A stretch of 64,000 nucleotides of DNA from G958295645 sp965242735 (GCA_965242735.1 OZ251497.1:744001-808000); one strand, 5' to 3'; positions 26,354-35,936 are shown, counted from the stretch's first letter. Numbers and translations are program-made. The notes: a model not told the origin generated them from the sequence alone.

Positions 26354-27873
26354 AGAACGGAGGCCGCCGCTTTCGCCTCCCGGCCGGCCGTCGCGTCCGT
26401 CCCCCGGCCGGCAACCGCGTCCGTCCCCCGGCCAGCCGCCGCGATGGCCCGAAGGACCGGGCGCAGCTTCATCTCCGTCTCCTCCCACTCCGCCGCCGGA
26501 TCGGACCCCGGCACGATGCCCGCGCCCGCGAACAGCCGCCAGCGTCCGGCCGCCAGCGTCGCCGAGCGAAGCGCGGGCACGAAGACGCCCCGGCCCTCCG
26601 AGTCCAGCCACCCCACCGGGCCGGCGTACCAGCCCCGGTCGAACATCTCGCTCTCGGTGAGGACTCCCAGCGCCACTTCGCGGGGAATCCCGCAGACGGC
26701 GGGCGTCGGGTGCAGCGACGCAAGCACGCTCAGCAACGACAGTCCGGGCGCGGTCTCGGCGGCGATCTTCGTCTCCAAGTGCTGAATGTGGGCCAGCCCC
26801 AGGATGTGCGGCTCCACGTCGCGGCGAACGTCGCAGCCCAGCGCCTCGAGGCGCGCCACCATGTCTTCGACCACGAAGTCGTGCTCGGCGCGGTCCTTCG
26901 CGCTGTTGAACAGCTGCTGCCCCAGACGCGCCGCCTCCACCGAGTCCGATCCCACGCCCGCGCTGCCCGCGACCGCCGTCGCCCGAAACGCGCGCCCGTT
27001 CAGCGTCGCGATCGTCTCCGGCGCCGCCCCGACCAAGGCATGGCCCGGCTCCGGCTCGAACAGAAACACGTAGCTCCCCCGGTTCTCCCGCCACAGCGCC
27101 AGCGCCAGCTCCGCCGGCCCCACCGCCGTCTCCGTCTCCGCTTCCACGCTGCGCGCCAGCACGACCTTCTCCGCCTCCCCCGCCCGAATCCGGCGCAGCG
27201 CCGAGCCCACCATCTCGTCCCATGCGACCCTTCCCATGCCCTCGCCGAGCTCGATGCTCTGATCGCCGTGTGGGCGCTTAGCTCCGGGTCCGCCGTGCGC
27301 GCCAAGCTCCGCCAGACGGCCCAGGCTGCTCGGCGCTCCCGCCCTGCCCGGACGGTCCGCCTTCTCCGGTCCGCCCGCCCTGCCCGGCGCGCCTGGATTG
27401 CCCGCCTCCACTGCCGCCGCCCAGCGCTCGGCAATCGCCGCCGCGCGTTGCGGGTCCGCGTCGCGCGCAACCAGCCACGCGCCCTCCCCTCCGGCCCGGA
27501 ACTCCATCTCCACGACCGGCAGGTGGAAGCGTGCGCTGGGGAACGCGGCCCACGCCCCGTTCGCCCGGTGGAGCCCCGAGAACCCAAAGCCGCCGAACGC
27601 GCGCGCGGGCCCTGTCGCGCCCTTCCCGGCGAACGCGCTCTTCAGGCGTTCTTCGACGATCCGAAAGCGCGCCCGCTCGGCTGCCCGGCCCGCATTGCCC
27701 TCCTCGTGTTCCTCTCCCGCGCGCACCATCAAGTCGTCCACCACGCCCGCGTGCGCGACCCACCGATCCCCGAAGGCCCAAAATCCCCTGGCGCCGCCCT
27801 CGGCCATCGCCAAGAAGGCCGCCGGAGACGCACGTCTCAGCTTCTGTCGGCTCTCGTGGTGCAGTTTCGGCAT
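26350..27873 (-). CDS. menF: Isochorismate synthase
   Basis: MenF isomerises chorismate to isochorismate, the entry to the menaquinone pathway. The 507-residue protein carries the chorismate-binding C-terminal domain: AGEAEKVVLARS, LHPTPAVCGIPRE, FDRGWYAGPVGWLD and FAGAGIVPGSDPAAEWEET. The ATG at 27873 lies 32 bases after the darG stop; no strong ribosome binding site is seen. It is the first men gene, and its stop overlaps the menD start (GTGA). It could also be EntC-type, but the men neighbours settle the role. Confidence 0.94.
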   Translation of the reverse strand: MPKLHHESRQKLRRASPAAFLAMAEGGARGFWAFGDRWVAHAGVVDDLMVRAGEEHEEGNAGRAAERARFRIVEERLKSAFAGKGATGPARAFGGFGFSGLHRANGAWAAFPSARFHLPVVEMEFRAGGEGAWLVARDADPQRAAAIAERWAAAVEAGNPGAPGRAGGPEKADRPGRAGAPSSLGRLAELGAHGGPGAKRPHGDQSIELGEGMGRVAWDEMVGSALRRIRAGEAEKVVLARSVEAETETAVGPAELALALWRENRGSYVFLFEPEPGHALVGAAPETIATLNGRAFRATAVAGSAGVGSDSVEAARLGQQLFNSAKDRAEHDFVVEDMVARLEALGCDVRRDVEPHILGLAHIQHLETKIAAETAPGLSLLSVLASLHPTPAVCGIPREVALGVLTESEMFDRGWYAGPVGWLDSEGRGVFVPALRSATLAAGRWRLFAGAGIVPGSDPAAEWEETEMKLRPVLRAIAAAGRGTDAVAGRGTDATAGREAKAAASVL

Positions 27874-27905
27874 TGTCGCTTGACTCGTGATCGGATAGCC
27901 GCGTC

Positions 27906-28625
27906 CTACAACAAGCGCGGCGCCGTTCGATCTGCGATGGCGGCCTCCGGCGCATCGACGTAGCGGAAGCATTTTTCCAAAGTCTTCGGGCCAACGCCCT
28001 TGATTGTCGCCAGTCGGCTAAGGGAATTGATGCCGTTTTCGTGTTCCAATGCATTTCGGATCACTCGGACGCGATGGCGTTGCACGCCAGTGTTCTTCAT
28101 TATCGTATCCACGTCGAATCGAAGGAAACGGCGGCGGAAATCGTCGTACAAGTCGTCGATCGCAGTGGGATCGTAACGATAGATTTCCAACGGAATGCAA
28201 CAGTCGGCCAGATGCCGTTCCATTATTCTCAAGGACTCATCTTCTTCCAGACCGCCATTCTTGGCTCCCAGCACAGGAAAGGCGATGGATTGAATGTTCT
28301 TCTCCTTGTAGGTCGAGACAAATTTATCCAATCCAGCCTCTAGGTATTCGACCTTGGACGGATCGCGCCAATGGCGTTTAGTGGGAAAGTTCAGCACCCA
28401 TCGCTTGTCTCTATGGTCGGCCGGCGGCTTGTAGAGCCAAAGGTTGCCGACGGCGACAAGTCTCCTGCGACAGAGTTCAACATATCGATCAAACATCGCG
28501 GGCATCCGCAATTTGAATTCCAGCGCAATTCCTGCGCCCATCACGCCATCGCAATTGACGGTGTTTACCAGCGTTTGACATTTGCTGGCAAAGATGTTGC
28601 CGGTCTTGACGATGGGAGCGCTCAT
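27906..28625 (-). CDS. darG: DarG antitoxin: macrodomain ADP-ribosylglycohydrolase
   Basis: The 239-residue protein begins with a macrodomain: VKTGNIFASKCQTLVNTVNCDGVMGAGIALEFKLR holds the NTVNCDGVMGxG ADP-ribose-binding loop, and AFPVLGAKNGGLEE the second loop. DarG removes the ADP-ribose that DarT puts on thymidine of single-stranded DNA and can also bind DarT through its C-terminal domain. The C-terminal part here (residues about 150-239) differs from the macrodomain. The start overlaps the darT stop by 4 bases (ATGA), the usual DarTG arrangement. Confidence 0.9.
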   Translation of the reverse strand: MSAPIVKTGNIFASKCQTLVNTVNCDGVMGAGIALEFKLRMPAMFDRYVELCRRRLVAVGNLWLYKPPADHRDKRWVLNFPTKRHWRDPSKVEYLEAGLDKFVSTYKEKNIQSIAFPVLGAKNGGLEEDESLRIMERHLADCCIPLEIYRYDPTAIDDLYDDFRRRFLRFDVDTIMKNTGVQRHRVRVIRNALEHENGINSLSRLATIKGVGPKTLEKCFRYVDAPEAAIADRTAPRLL

Positions 28626-29254
28626 CGATCAAAGAAGACCATCGAGTCAACGGCAACGCGCTCGCGAATTCCACCGTGGCCGATCAGCGTCTTGTCCAAC
28701 CGTTGCTTCGCGTCCGGGGTCTTCACGATTATCCTCTTCATCCTTTCAATCGGTATCGGACCGGGTACAAGCACCTCAGCACAACGAATTCTCTTTCCGT
28801 CAGGGTACTGCCATGGCTTGTCATGGCTGTGAATGCATTCCCAGTCCAGTTCGCTCAATTTATGGCAATCACTGAAAAAGCCAGAAATGTCAGAAGCAGC
28901 GTTGCCATCTGTGAAAATAGAACCGTCGATTTCCAGCAAGCGGCGATCCCAACAAAGGATTGCTATATCGTGGTCCGGCACCGTCTGTTGCACAACGTAC
29001 AACATCGGGTTTCTAGCATTGAAGTAAAGCAAGACGTAATCATGCAATGCGCGGCCATGAGTCTTCTTCTCCGCTCGTCTTCTTTGCACTTCTTTGTTGC
29101 TTATGTCGATATAACCTAATCGACGAGCGTCGTTATGAGACAACAAGCCGTATGCCAATATGGACGACATGTTGTCCACGTGGGTGAAATGATAGAGAAA
29201 CTTAATGCCGTATCGACGATATTTGTCGTCTGTGATTGACATAGCGAACATCAT
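28622..29254 (-). CDS. darT: DarT toxin: DNA ADP-ribosyltransferase (DUF4433)
   Basis: The 210-residue protein has the DUF4433 pattern: KFLYHFTHVDNMSSILAYGLLS at the NAD-binding start, HGRALHDYVLLYFNARNPMLY in the centre, and CAEVLVPGPI carrying the likely catalytic Glu at residue 160. DarT transfers ADP-ribose from NAD to thymidine in single-stranded DNA, blocking replication, and serves as a phage-defence and stress toxin. It is paired with darG by a 4-base overlap. GC is clearly below that of the men genes, suggesting horizontal gain. Two ATGs at the start (residues 1 and 2, also 5) leave the exact start open. Confidence 0.92.
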   Translation of the reverse strand: MMFAMSITDDKYRRYGIKFLYHFTHVDNMSSILAYGLLSHNDARRLGYIDISNKEVQRRRAEKKTHGRALHDYVLLYFNARNPMLYVVQQTVPDHDIAILCWDRRLLEIDGSIFTDGNAASDISGFFSDCHKLSELDWECIHSHDKPWQYPDGKRIRCAEVLVPGPIPIERMKRIIVKTPDAKQRLDKTLIGHGGIRERVAVDSMVFFDR

Positions 29255-29321
29255 CCGGCGTCGGAACGACGCTTGTCGAGCAGAGACGGCCGAAGCTGCC
29301 TGAGAAGGCGAACCGGACCCT

Positions 29322-29728
29322 TCATGTGCCGGCCCGCATTTGAGCGGAAACGGCGCGACAGAGCGCGTCGGGCTCGATGACGAAGTCTGGAATCACGATC
29401 CCGCTCTCCCAACGTTCAACCATGTCCGGCTGCAAGCCCACGGCGCGCGCGAACTCGGCTTGGCTCAGTCCGTGCTTCTCTCGAATGGCCAGAACATCGC
29501 TGGAGCGGGGACTCCGAGGTGGCGGCACACGGCTTGGTGACGGATGTCCTCCGCCTCGTGATCCAAGTAGGTGAAGTCGCAGGCACTGCAGGAGCGTAAG
29601 GGAAGGTGGACCGGAAGGACGATGGCCGAGTCGCCCGACCCCCAGACCATGTCGTCGTCGGCCCATGTGGTGGAGACCGTCGCGTCGCCGCACATGGCGC
29701 ACTGGAGTTCGTCGCTCGTCGTCGTCAT
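29322..29728 (-). pseudogene. MqsA-like antitoxin split by a frameshift
   Basis: The N-terminal half, from ATG 29728, reads ELQCAMCGDA and later LRSCSACDFTYLD, two Cys pairs of the YgiT/MqsA zinc-binding domain. It ends with the stop codon at 29465. In a second frame the expected HTH half follows: DVLAIREKHGLSQAEFARA, MVERWESG, ending at 29322. Joining the frames near 29505-29510 with one extra base gives a continuous MqsA-like protein of normal order (zinc domain then HTH), so a 1-base deletion is likely. No MqsR toxin is next to it. Programmed frameshifting is possible but there is no slippery sequence I recognise. Confidence 0.75.
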
Positions 29729-29929
29729 TTCGGTCCGCCAGTCGAAAGTACGGGAGCGTCGGCCTAATGGCGGGAGCGCGCTCAAGGCCGGAGCGTGACG
29801 CGCACGCGTGGTTGGAGGCGATGGCGTCGGAGAATCTTACGAGGACATGGAGGAAGTGGCAAGGGGACTACCGCCCGACGCGCAAAGAACATATGTTTAC
29901 GAAATTCTCTCGATCTCCGACGGTGCGCC

Positions 29930-32557
29930 ATGCCCGACCAAGACCTGCGATACGCCCCAGCGGCTTTCCCCGCGGCCGGGCAAGCGCGGCCGGACGCGGC
30001 CGAAGACGAGTCCGCCGCCGCGGCCACGGGCGTTCCGACGACTGGCCGCGCGGTCCCCGCGAGCACTATCAGCGCACCCAAGCGATCCTCCGCGGCATCC
30101 AACGACCCCGAACGTCCCCGGGCGCCTGACGGTCCCAAGGGCGGGCGAACCGCGGACGACGCTGAAGGTCCCCGGGCACCCGACGGTTCTGAGCATCCTC
30201 GGACGGACGACCGCGCCGCTCTCCCCGCGACGACGCGTGGGCCTGAACGCCTCGAGGCCGCCGAACGCTCCGAATTCCCCCTGACTACCGACGGGCCCGA
30301 ACGTGCCCCCGCGCCTGCCGACTCCACCCCGCCCGATCCGGCGCCGACTCGCGCCACGCCGTCCGACTCCGCGCCCGCGTCGCCGCCCCCTCGCACCACG
30401 CCGCCCGATCCCACGCCCGTTCCGGCGCCGGTGACCGATCCGGACCTGGACAGGCCCGAGTACTACCTCAATCGGGAGCTCACTTGGCTGAACTTCAACT
30501 TCCGGGTGCTGCACGAGGCGGAGGACGCGCGGACGCCGCTGATGGAACGGGTGCGGTTTCTGGGGATCGTCGGGGCGAACCTCGACGAGTTCTTCATGAA
30601 GAGGATCGGTGGGCTCAAGCAGCAGGCCGGGGCCGGGATCACGGAGCGCACGGTGGACGGGCGGACGCCGGTTCAGCAGATCGAGGAGTGCGCGAAGGTG
30701 GTGCGCAGGCTCGAAGCCAGGCAGCGGGCGGCGTTTCGGGCGGTGGCCGCGGAGCTGTCGGCGCAGGGCATCCGCATCGCCGGGCTGGAAGAGCTGACGG
30801 AGGCGCAGCGCCGGCGGCTACGGGACCACTACGTGCGCAACATCTATCCGCTGGTCACGCCGCAGGCGACGGACCCGGCCCATCCGTTTCCGTTCATCTC
30901 CAACCTGTCGCTGAACCTGCTGGTCACGCTGCGCAACGGCGGGGAGACGGTCTCGGTGGCGCGCGTGAAGGTGCCGGTGGGCGCCGGCATCGCCCGGTTC
31001 GTCCGAATTGGCGACGAGAACGCTTGGGCGCCGCTCGAGAGCGTCATGGCGGCCAACCTGGACCTGCTCTTTCCCGGCATGGAAGTGCTCTCCTGCGACA
31101 CGTTCCGGGTCACGCGCAACGCGATCTACGACGTGGACGAGGACATGGCGGACGACCTGCTCGAGCACATCGAGGCGGGGCTTCGCAAGCGGCGGCTGGC
31201 CCCGATCGTGCGCTTGCAGGTCGAAGAGGGCATGGACCCGGGGCGGCGCGCCGTGCTGGCCAAGGAGCTGGGGCTGCAAGCGGGGGACGTCTACGAAGGG
31301 CGCGGGCCGCTCGGCCTGAAGGACTTGGCCGAGTTCGAGGGCCTGGGACAGGACGGTCTCTCGCATCCGCCGCATCACCCGGCGGAGCATCCGGCGCTGC
31401 TGAACGACCGTCCGATCTTTCACATCCTGCGCGACGCCGGATCGCTGCTTCTCCATCATCCGTACCAGGCGTTCGACACGTCCGTGGGGCGCTTTCTTCG
31501 CGAGGCCGTCCGGGATCCGAAGGTGCGCGCCGTCAAGATGACGTTCTACCGGATGGCGCCGCGCAGCAGCATCATCGATCACTTGGTCGAAGCGGCCCGC
31601 AACGGCAAGCAGGTCGCGGTGGTCATCGAGTTGCAGGCGCGGTTCGACGAGGCGGCCAACATCCAGTGGGCGAACGCGCTCGCGTCGCACGGCATTCACG
31701 TCACGTACGGCGTGCTCGGCCTTAAGACGCACTGCAAGCTCATCCTGGTCGTGCGCCAGGATCACGACGGTCTTCGCCGCTATGCGCACATCGGCACGGG
31801 GAACTATCACGCGGGCACGGCGCGCACGTACTGCGACCATGGTCTTCTGACTTGCGATCCTGCGGTCGGAGCCGACTTGACGGAGCTGTTCAACTACCTG
31901 ACCACGGGCTACAGGCCCAAGCGCCGCTACTGGAAGGTCTTGCCTGCGCCGACGCATCTGCGGGCCGCCCTGCTGGAGCGCATAGAACGCGAGGCGGCCG
32001 GCCACTCCGCCGAATCGCCCGGCCTGATCCAGTTTCAGATGAACGCGCTCGAGGACCCGGAAGTCACCAAGGCGCTCTACTCGGCGTCGATGCGCGGCGT
32101 CAGCGTGGACCTGATCGTGCGCGACAGCTGCCGCATTCGGCCGGGCATTCCGGGCTTGTCCGAGAACATCCGCGTCGTGAGCATCGTCGGCCGCTTCCTG
32201 CAGCACTCGCGCATATACTACTTCCGCAACGGGGGCGACGAGGAGTACTACGTCGGCTCGGCGGACTGCATGAGGCGCAACCTGAGCGCTCGGGTCGAAG
32301 CGCTGGCGCCGGTCGAGGATGCGCATCTTCGCCGCGAACTGCGCCACGTGCTTGATGTGCAGTTGGCCGACCGCAGATGCGCTTGGGACATGGGCGCCGA
32401 CGGAGGCTACGTCCAGCGCGTGCCCGGCGACGGAAGCGGGGACGGGGGAGGCACCTTCGACCGCCTCGCCGACTGGGCGCACGCCAGGGAAGCCGAAGGC
32501 AAGCGGCTGCGGAGAAGGCGGCCCGCCGGATTGCGCGGCGGCGATCTGGAGCGCTGA
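29930..32557 (+). CDS. ppk1: Polyphosphate kinase 1
   Basis: PPK1 makes long polyphosphate from ATP. From about residue 170 the protein follows the family: YYLNRELTWLNFNFRVLHEA, VGANLDEFFMKRI, LQARFDEAANIQWA, then GLKTHCKLILVVR, where His601 is the expected phosphorylated catalytic His, and HIGTGNYH. Total length is about 875 residues against roughly 690 usually, because the first 165 residues are a Pro/Arg/Asp-rich extension with repeated pieces (PRAPDG, TADD, ERPR). A GTG at 30431 near the family N terminus is an alternative start, but it has no good ribosome binding site. It converges with the LVIVD gene ending 29 bases on. Confidence 0.95.
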   Translation: MPDQDLRYAPAAFPAAGQARPDAAEDESAAAATGVPTTGRAVPASTISAPKRSSAASNDPERPRAPDGPKGGRTADDAEGPRAPDGSEHPRTDDRAALPATTRGPERLEAAERSEFPLTTDGPERAPAPADSTPPDPAPTRATPSDSAPASPPPRTTPPDPTPVPAPVTDPDLDRPEYYLNRELTWLNFNFRVLHEAEDARTPLMERVRFLGIVGANLDEFFMKRIGGLKQQAGAGITERTVDGRTPVQQIEECAKVVRRLEARQRAAFRAVAAELSAQGIRIAGLEELTEAQRRRLRDHYVRNIYPLVTPQATDPAHPFPFISNLSLNLLVTLRNGGETVSVARVKVPVGAGIARFVRIGDENAWAPLESVMAANLDLLFPGMEVLSCDTFRVTRNAIYDVDEDMADDLLEHIEAGLRKRRLAPIVRLQVEEGMDPGRRAVLAKELGLQAGDVYEGRGPLGLKDLAEFEGLGQDGLSHPPHHPAEHPALLNDRPIFHILRDAGSLLLHHPYQAFDTSVGRFLREAVRDPKVRAVKMTFYRMAPRSSIIDHLVEAARNGKQVAVVIELQARFDEAANIQWANALASHGIHVTYGVLGLKTHCKLILVVRQDHDGLRRYAHIGTGNYHAGTARTYCDHGLLTCDPAVGADLTELFNYLTTGYRPKRRYWKVLPAPTHLRAALLERIEREAAGHSAESPGLIQFQMNALEDPEVTKALYSASMRGVSVDLIVRDSCRIRPGIPGLSENIRVVSIVGRFLQHSRIYYFRNGGDEEYYVGSADCMRRNLSARVEALAPVEDAHLRRELRHVLDVQLADRRCAWDMGADGGYVQRVPGDGSGDGGGTFDRLADWAHAREAEGKRLRRRRPAGLRGGDLER

Positions 32558-32585
32558 CGGCGCCTGCGCTGCGCCTCGCGTCGGT

Positions 32586-34652
32586 TCAGCTGACCGGCCT
32601 GTCCTTCGGCATCAGGCGCGCCGACCAGAGCCCGGAATTGGTGTCCGAGAAGAACACGCGGCCCTTGAAGGGCATCGCGCTCCACGTCATCGGCGAGTTG
32701 GGGATGTAGCCCGCGGGATCGAAGGGCTTGAAGACGGCGATCTCGCGGCCTTGCGTGTACAGGTTGCCCATGAGCTCGCCGGAGACGTCCACGATGCGCA
32801 GGCCGCCTTCGTAATAGGCTTGGTAGAGCTTGTCGTCCTCGACCCAGATGTTGTGCGTGCCGTACTCGGGCACTTCGTAGCGCGCAACCATCTCCGGGTT
32901 CTCCGGGTCCGAGAAGTCGATGATCTGCACGTAGCCCTGCGTGGCCAGCGGGATGCCGTGCGCGCCCGATTCCGGGTCGTAGGGCAGCTGGTACGATCCG
33001 CGCCCCGCTCTGGGGCCCTCCCAAGCCAAGCCGCGGCGGTTCATGATCTCGTCCCCCACGAACACGTAGTGCTTGCCCGTGGACTGCGACACGTACGGAA
33101 AGACGGCGTGCGTGCTCCCGGTCGGCAACGGATAGCTGCTGACGAACACGGGATTCTCGGGCGAGCCGCCCCATCGGCCGTCGCCGACGTCCGCGACCAC
33201 CAGTCCAGTCTCCCACTCGGCGGAATACGCGAGGCCGTCCATCACCCACACGTCGTGCAGGCGGCTGTCGGGATGATCGTACTCGCCGACGTAGCGCGGA
33301 TTGTAGAGGTCCGTCACGTCGAGGACGACGTACTTGTCGCCGTTGGCCAGCGCGTAGACGTGCGTCTCCGTCGGGAACGCGTTGTGCACGCCGCCGGTGA
33401 GCCCGTGGGCGGAGACTTCGGACGCGACGACGGGATGCGCCGGATCGGCCAGGTCGAGGATGACGACGCCGTTTCGCCGGTCGGATGCGCCCTCGCGGGT
33501 CAGGGTGGCGTAGCGGGCGTCGGGCGACACCTTCACGTCGTTGACGGAGCGGGCGTCCACCTGGATGGAGTCGGTCTTGAAGATGCCGGGGCCGGTCACG
33601 TCCCAGACGAAGCCGTGGCCGTCCGCCCGCTTGGCGCCCGTCAGCGCGTAGTCGCGGCCGTCGCGTCCCTCGAATACCCAGAAGTCGGTGGTCCGCACGC
33701 GCTGCTCCCTTCCGTGGCCTTCGATCTCCAGGCGCTGCACGACGTCCCGGGCGACCACCTCGAACGACGTGCTCGCCGCCAGTCCGCCCGCCGTCGCCAC
33801 GATGGTGTGGACGCCGGGCACGTCGGCGACGAAGCGACCGTCGCGCATCTGGGCGGCCGCAGGGGGCGCGGGAGCCCCTTCCGGCGCGTCGTACGCGTGC
33901 GACCACTGAACCGGCACGCCGGCGATGGCCCCGCCGCGCGCGTCGCGCACCACCGCCCGGGCACGGACCACGTCGCCGGTGCGCACCGAGCCGGGCACGC
34001 CCTCGATGTCCATTGCCCGGCCCTCGAACGGCGCCACGGCCACCATCGCCCGGCCCTCGACGCCGTCCACGGAAGCCGCGATCCAGGCCTGTCCGGGCGC
34101 CACGCCGGTCACTCGCCCGAAGCGGTCCACCACGGCCACGCCGGGCGCGTCGCTCCGCCAAGCCGCTTGGGGGCGGGGCCGCCGCGAACCGTCGGCGTGG
34201 ACGACCTCGGCGCGAGCCTGCACGGAAACGCCTGCCGGCAACTGCGCCGCAAGCGGAATCGACACCCGCGTCTCGCGCACCGCCGGCCAGCCGATCTCGA
34301 CCGGCACCGCGACCACCAGCGGACTGCGTCCCGGCGCCGCGTACGTGGCCGCGAGTTCGTAGGCTCCCGGAGCCAGCGCCGCAACCACGCCCTGTCGAAT
34401 CCGCACAGCCGAGCGCGGCCCCACGAGACGCGCCTGCACGGCGACGCGGGCCCCCGAGCGCGTGACGCCGAGGATCTCCACGCGGGCCTCCGCGCCCACC
34501 TGCATGGCGAGCTTGGGCGGCCTGGCTTCCAGCGCCACGACTGAATCGCCGGTCTGCGTCTGCGCGCCCGCCTCCTGAGCGGCGGCCTGCCGAACCGTTG
34601 CGCCCGCCGCAAGGGCCAGCGCCGCCGCCGTGATCGTCCGTCTCGTCGTCAT
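32586..34652 (-). CDS. Secreted LVIVD-repeat propeller with Ig-like domains
   Basis: The 688-residue protein has a Sec-type signal peptide (MTTRRTITAAALALAAGATVRQAAAQ) and a good GGAGG box 5 bases before the ATG. Residues about 30-300 contain Ig-like beta domains (DGSRRPRPQAAWRSDAPGV, VTGVAPGQAWIAASVDG). The C-terminal part is a propeller made of LVIVD-type repeats: VVILDLADPAHPVVAS, YVVLDVTDLYNPRYVGEY, VQIIDFSDPENPEMVARY and GLRIVDVSGE. A paralog of the same design ends at 58945. Ligand and function are unknown; the fold is common in secreted or surface proteins. It is followed on the same strand by nothing close and preceded by the SGNH protein. Confidence 0.8.
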   Translation of the reverse strand: MTTRRTITAAALALAAGATVRQAAAQEAGAQTQTGDSVVALEARPPKLAMQVGAEARVEILGVTRSGARVAVQARLVGPRSAVRIRQGVVAALAPGAYELAATYAAPGRSPLVVAVPVEIGWPAVRETRVSIPLAAQLPAGVSVQARAEVVHADGSRRPRPQAAWRSDAPGVAVVDRFGRVTGVAPGQAWIAASVDGVEGRAMVAVAPFEGRAMDIEGVPGSVRTGDVVRARAVVRDARGGAIAGVPVQWSHAYDAPEGAPAPPAAAQMRDGRFVADVPGVHTIVATAGGLAASTSFEVVARDVVQRLEIEGHGREQRVRTTDFWVFEGRDGRDYALTGAKRADGHGFVWDVTGPGIFKTDSIQVDARSVNDVKVSPDARYATLTREGASDRRNGVVILDLADPAHPVVASEVSAHGLTGGVHNAFPTETHVYALANGDKYVVLDVTDLYNPRYVGEYDHPDSRLHDVWVMDGLAYSAEWETGLVVADVGDGRWGGSPENPVFVSSYPLPTGSTHAVFPYVSQSTGKHYVFVGDEIMNRRGLAWEGPRAGRGSYQLPYDPESGAHGIPLATQGYVQIIDFSDPENPEMVARYEVPEYGTHNIWVEDDKLYQAYYEGGLRIVDVSGELMGNLYTQGREIAVFKPFDPAGYIPNSPMTWSAMPFKGRVFFSDTNSGLWSARLMPKDRPVS

Positions 34653-34678
34653 CGCATCCTCCACAGTTCCGTTCAAGC

Positions 34679-35809
34679 TCAGTGCCTGGGCGACGGCCTC
34701 GTCCCGCACACCTGCGGGTTCCGCGCCACGTGATCGACCAACGCCTCGGCCGCCCACCGGTGGCCGACGCCGTTCCAATGGCCGTCCACCGGCCAGTGCA
34801 GGGCGTCGTCGATCTGGTGGACGTCCGTCCCCCCTCCCCAGTTCGCCTGGACGTACCGGACTTGGTCGACGAAGGGAATCCCTCGTTCTTCCGACATTCT
34901 GCGGAGCTGGTCCAGCGCGTTCAGTCCGCCTGGCGTCTTGCGCTCCCAAGCCATGTTGGAGGACCCCAGGACGACGAGCGCGGCGCCGGCCTGCGTTGTG
35001 CGCTCTTGCCACTGGTCGAGCGCAAGGGCCGTGAAGCGCGCCGACTCGATCGGCAGGGGCTCGCGATTCCCCGACGTCCGCAGCTCGCTCAGCTCGCGGG
35101 CGATCCAGTGGGCGCCCCATGGACGGAGCGCCGGCGGAGTCCGGTGCCAGAGCGCGGACATGGCGGAGCGCACCGGTCCGCCGGGATTCGACGGCGTGCC
35201 CTCAAGAAACGGAGCGGCCAGGACGAAGCGTCCGCCGTCCTCCTGCACGAAGCCGAAGCGATAGGGCGGGGCTCTCCGAGGGCGATTTTCGGCGAAGTCG
35301 TTCCCCACCGCCACCAGGACGACCAGTCTCGGCGGCCGGCGCCGGAGCCACCTGTCCCAAAAAGCGAGCTGGTGCACTTGGCCGCTGCCCACGACTCCGT
35401 ACGCGGCCGTGGTGACGTCCAGGTGGGGAAGCCGACGGGCGGCCGTCTTCTCCAACTGGACGTGGAACTTGTCGGCGAGCGCCATGCTGCGGGCCACGAC
35501 GAACGAATCTCCGACGACGGCGACGTGGCAAGTCGCCCGCGCCGCCTCGGGGCTGGACGGCTCCCGGTCGAGAAAGCCCATGGAATTGGTGCGCGACGTG
35601 CGCTGGAAGTCGATCGAAGTCACGCGAAGGACGGCGTGGGGGGCGTAGTGCGTGCCGATCCCCGGCACGAACACCCACGGCTGGAGTGCGGGCTCCAACG
35701 AGGGGATCGTCCGTATCCACGCCTCGCCCGCCAAGGCCAGCAGACCCAGCCCCGCGACGGTCAGGAGCGCGTTCCAGACGAGCACGCGCGCGACCGCGCG
35801 ACGCGCCAT
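34679..35809 (-). CDS. Membrane-anchored SGNH/GDSL-like protein, isolated paralog
   Basis: The 376-residue protein belongs to the same family as the nine-gene array at 44567-55447. After a single N-terminal membrane segment (residues about 10-30) come GFLDRE, the block I CHVAVVGDSF with Ser at 102, a block III-like VGNDFAEN, and DGHWNGVGHRWAAEAL with catalytic-type Asp/His near 342-344. The SGNH tetrad (Ser, Gly, Asn, His) is intact. Such proteins hydrolyse or transfer acyl groups, often acetyl groups on surface polysaccharides; the substrate is not known. It ends 27 bases before the LVIVD gene start and is co-directional with it, so both may be in one operon. It has no poly-G tract. Confidence 0.8.
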   Translation of the reverse strand: MARRAVARVLVWNALLTVAGLGLLALAGEAWIRTIPSLEPALQPWVFVPGIGTHYAPHAVLRVTSIDFQRTSRTNSMGFLDREPSSPEAARATCHVAVVGDSFVVARSMALADKFHVQLEKTAARRLPHLDVTTAAYGVVGSGQVHQLAFWDRWLRRRPPRLVVLVAVGNDFAENRPRRAPPYRFGFVQEDGGRFVLAAPFLEGTPSNPGGPVRSAMSALWHRTPPALRPWGAHWIARELSELRTSGNREPLPIESARFTALALDQWQERTTQAGAALVVLGSSNMAWERKTPGGLNALDQLRRMSEERGIPFVDQVRYVQANWGGGTDVHQIDDALHWPVDGHWNGVGHRWAAEALVDHVARNPQVCGTRPSPRH

Positions 35810-35936
35810 CTACCGGGTCCCGGCCGCAACCCGCCCTCCGCGCGCGGCTTGCTCCCGGCCGGGCGGCGTTGGGAGTGGGCGGGGCGCCACGCGAGTCGCG
35901 GCCCGTCCTTTGCGCGCGGCGTGCTCCCGGCCTCCG

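Noticed and set aside
23216..26785. Very long plus-strand open frame opposite the menB/menD/menF genes
   Set aside because: It is Arg/Pro/His-rich, has no domain and is the shadow of the minus-strand men genes, a known effect of high GC.
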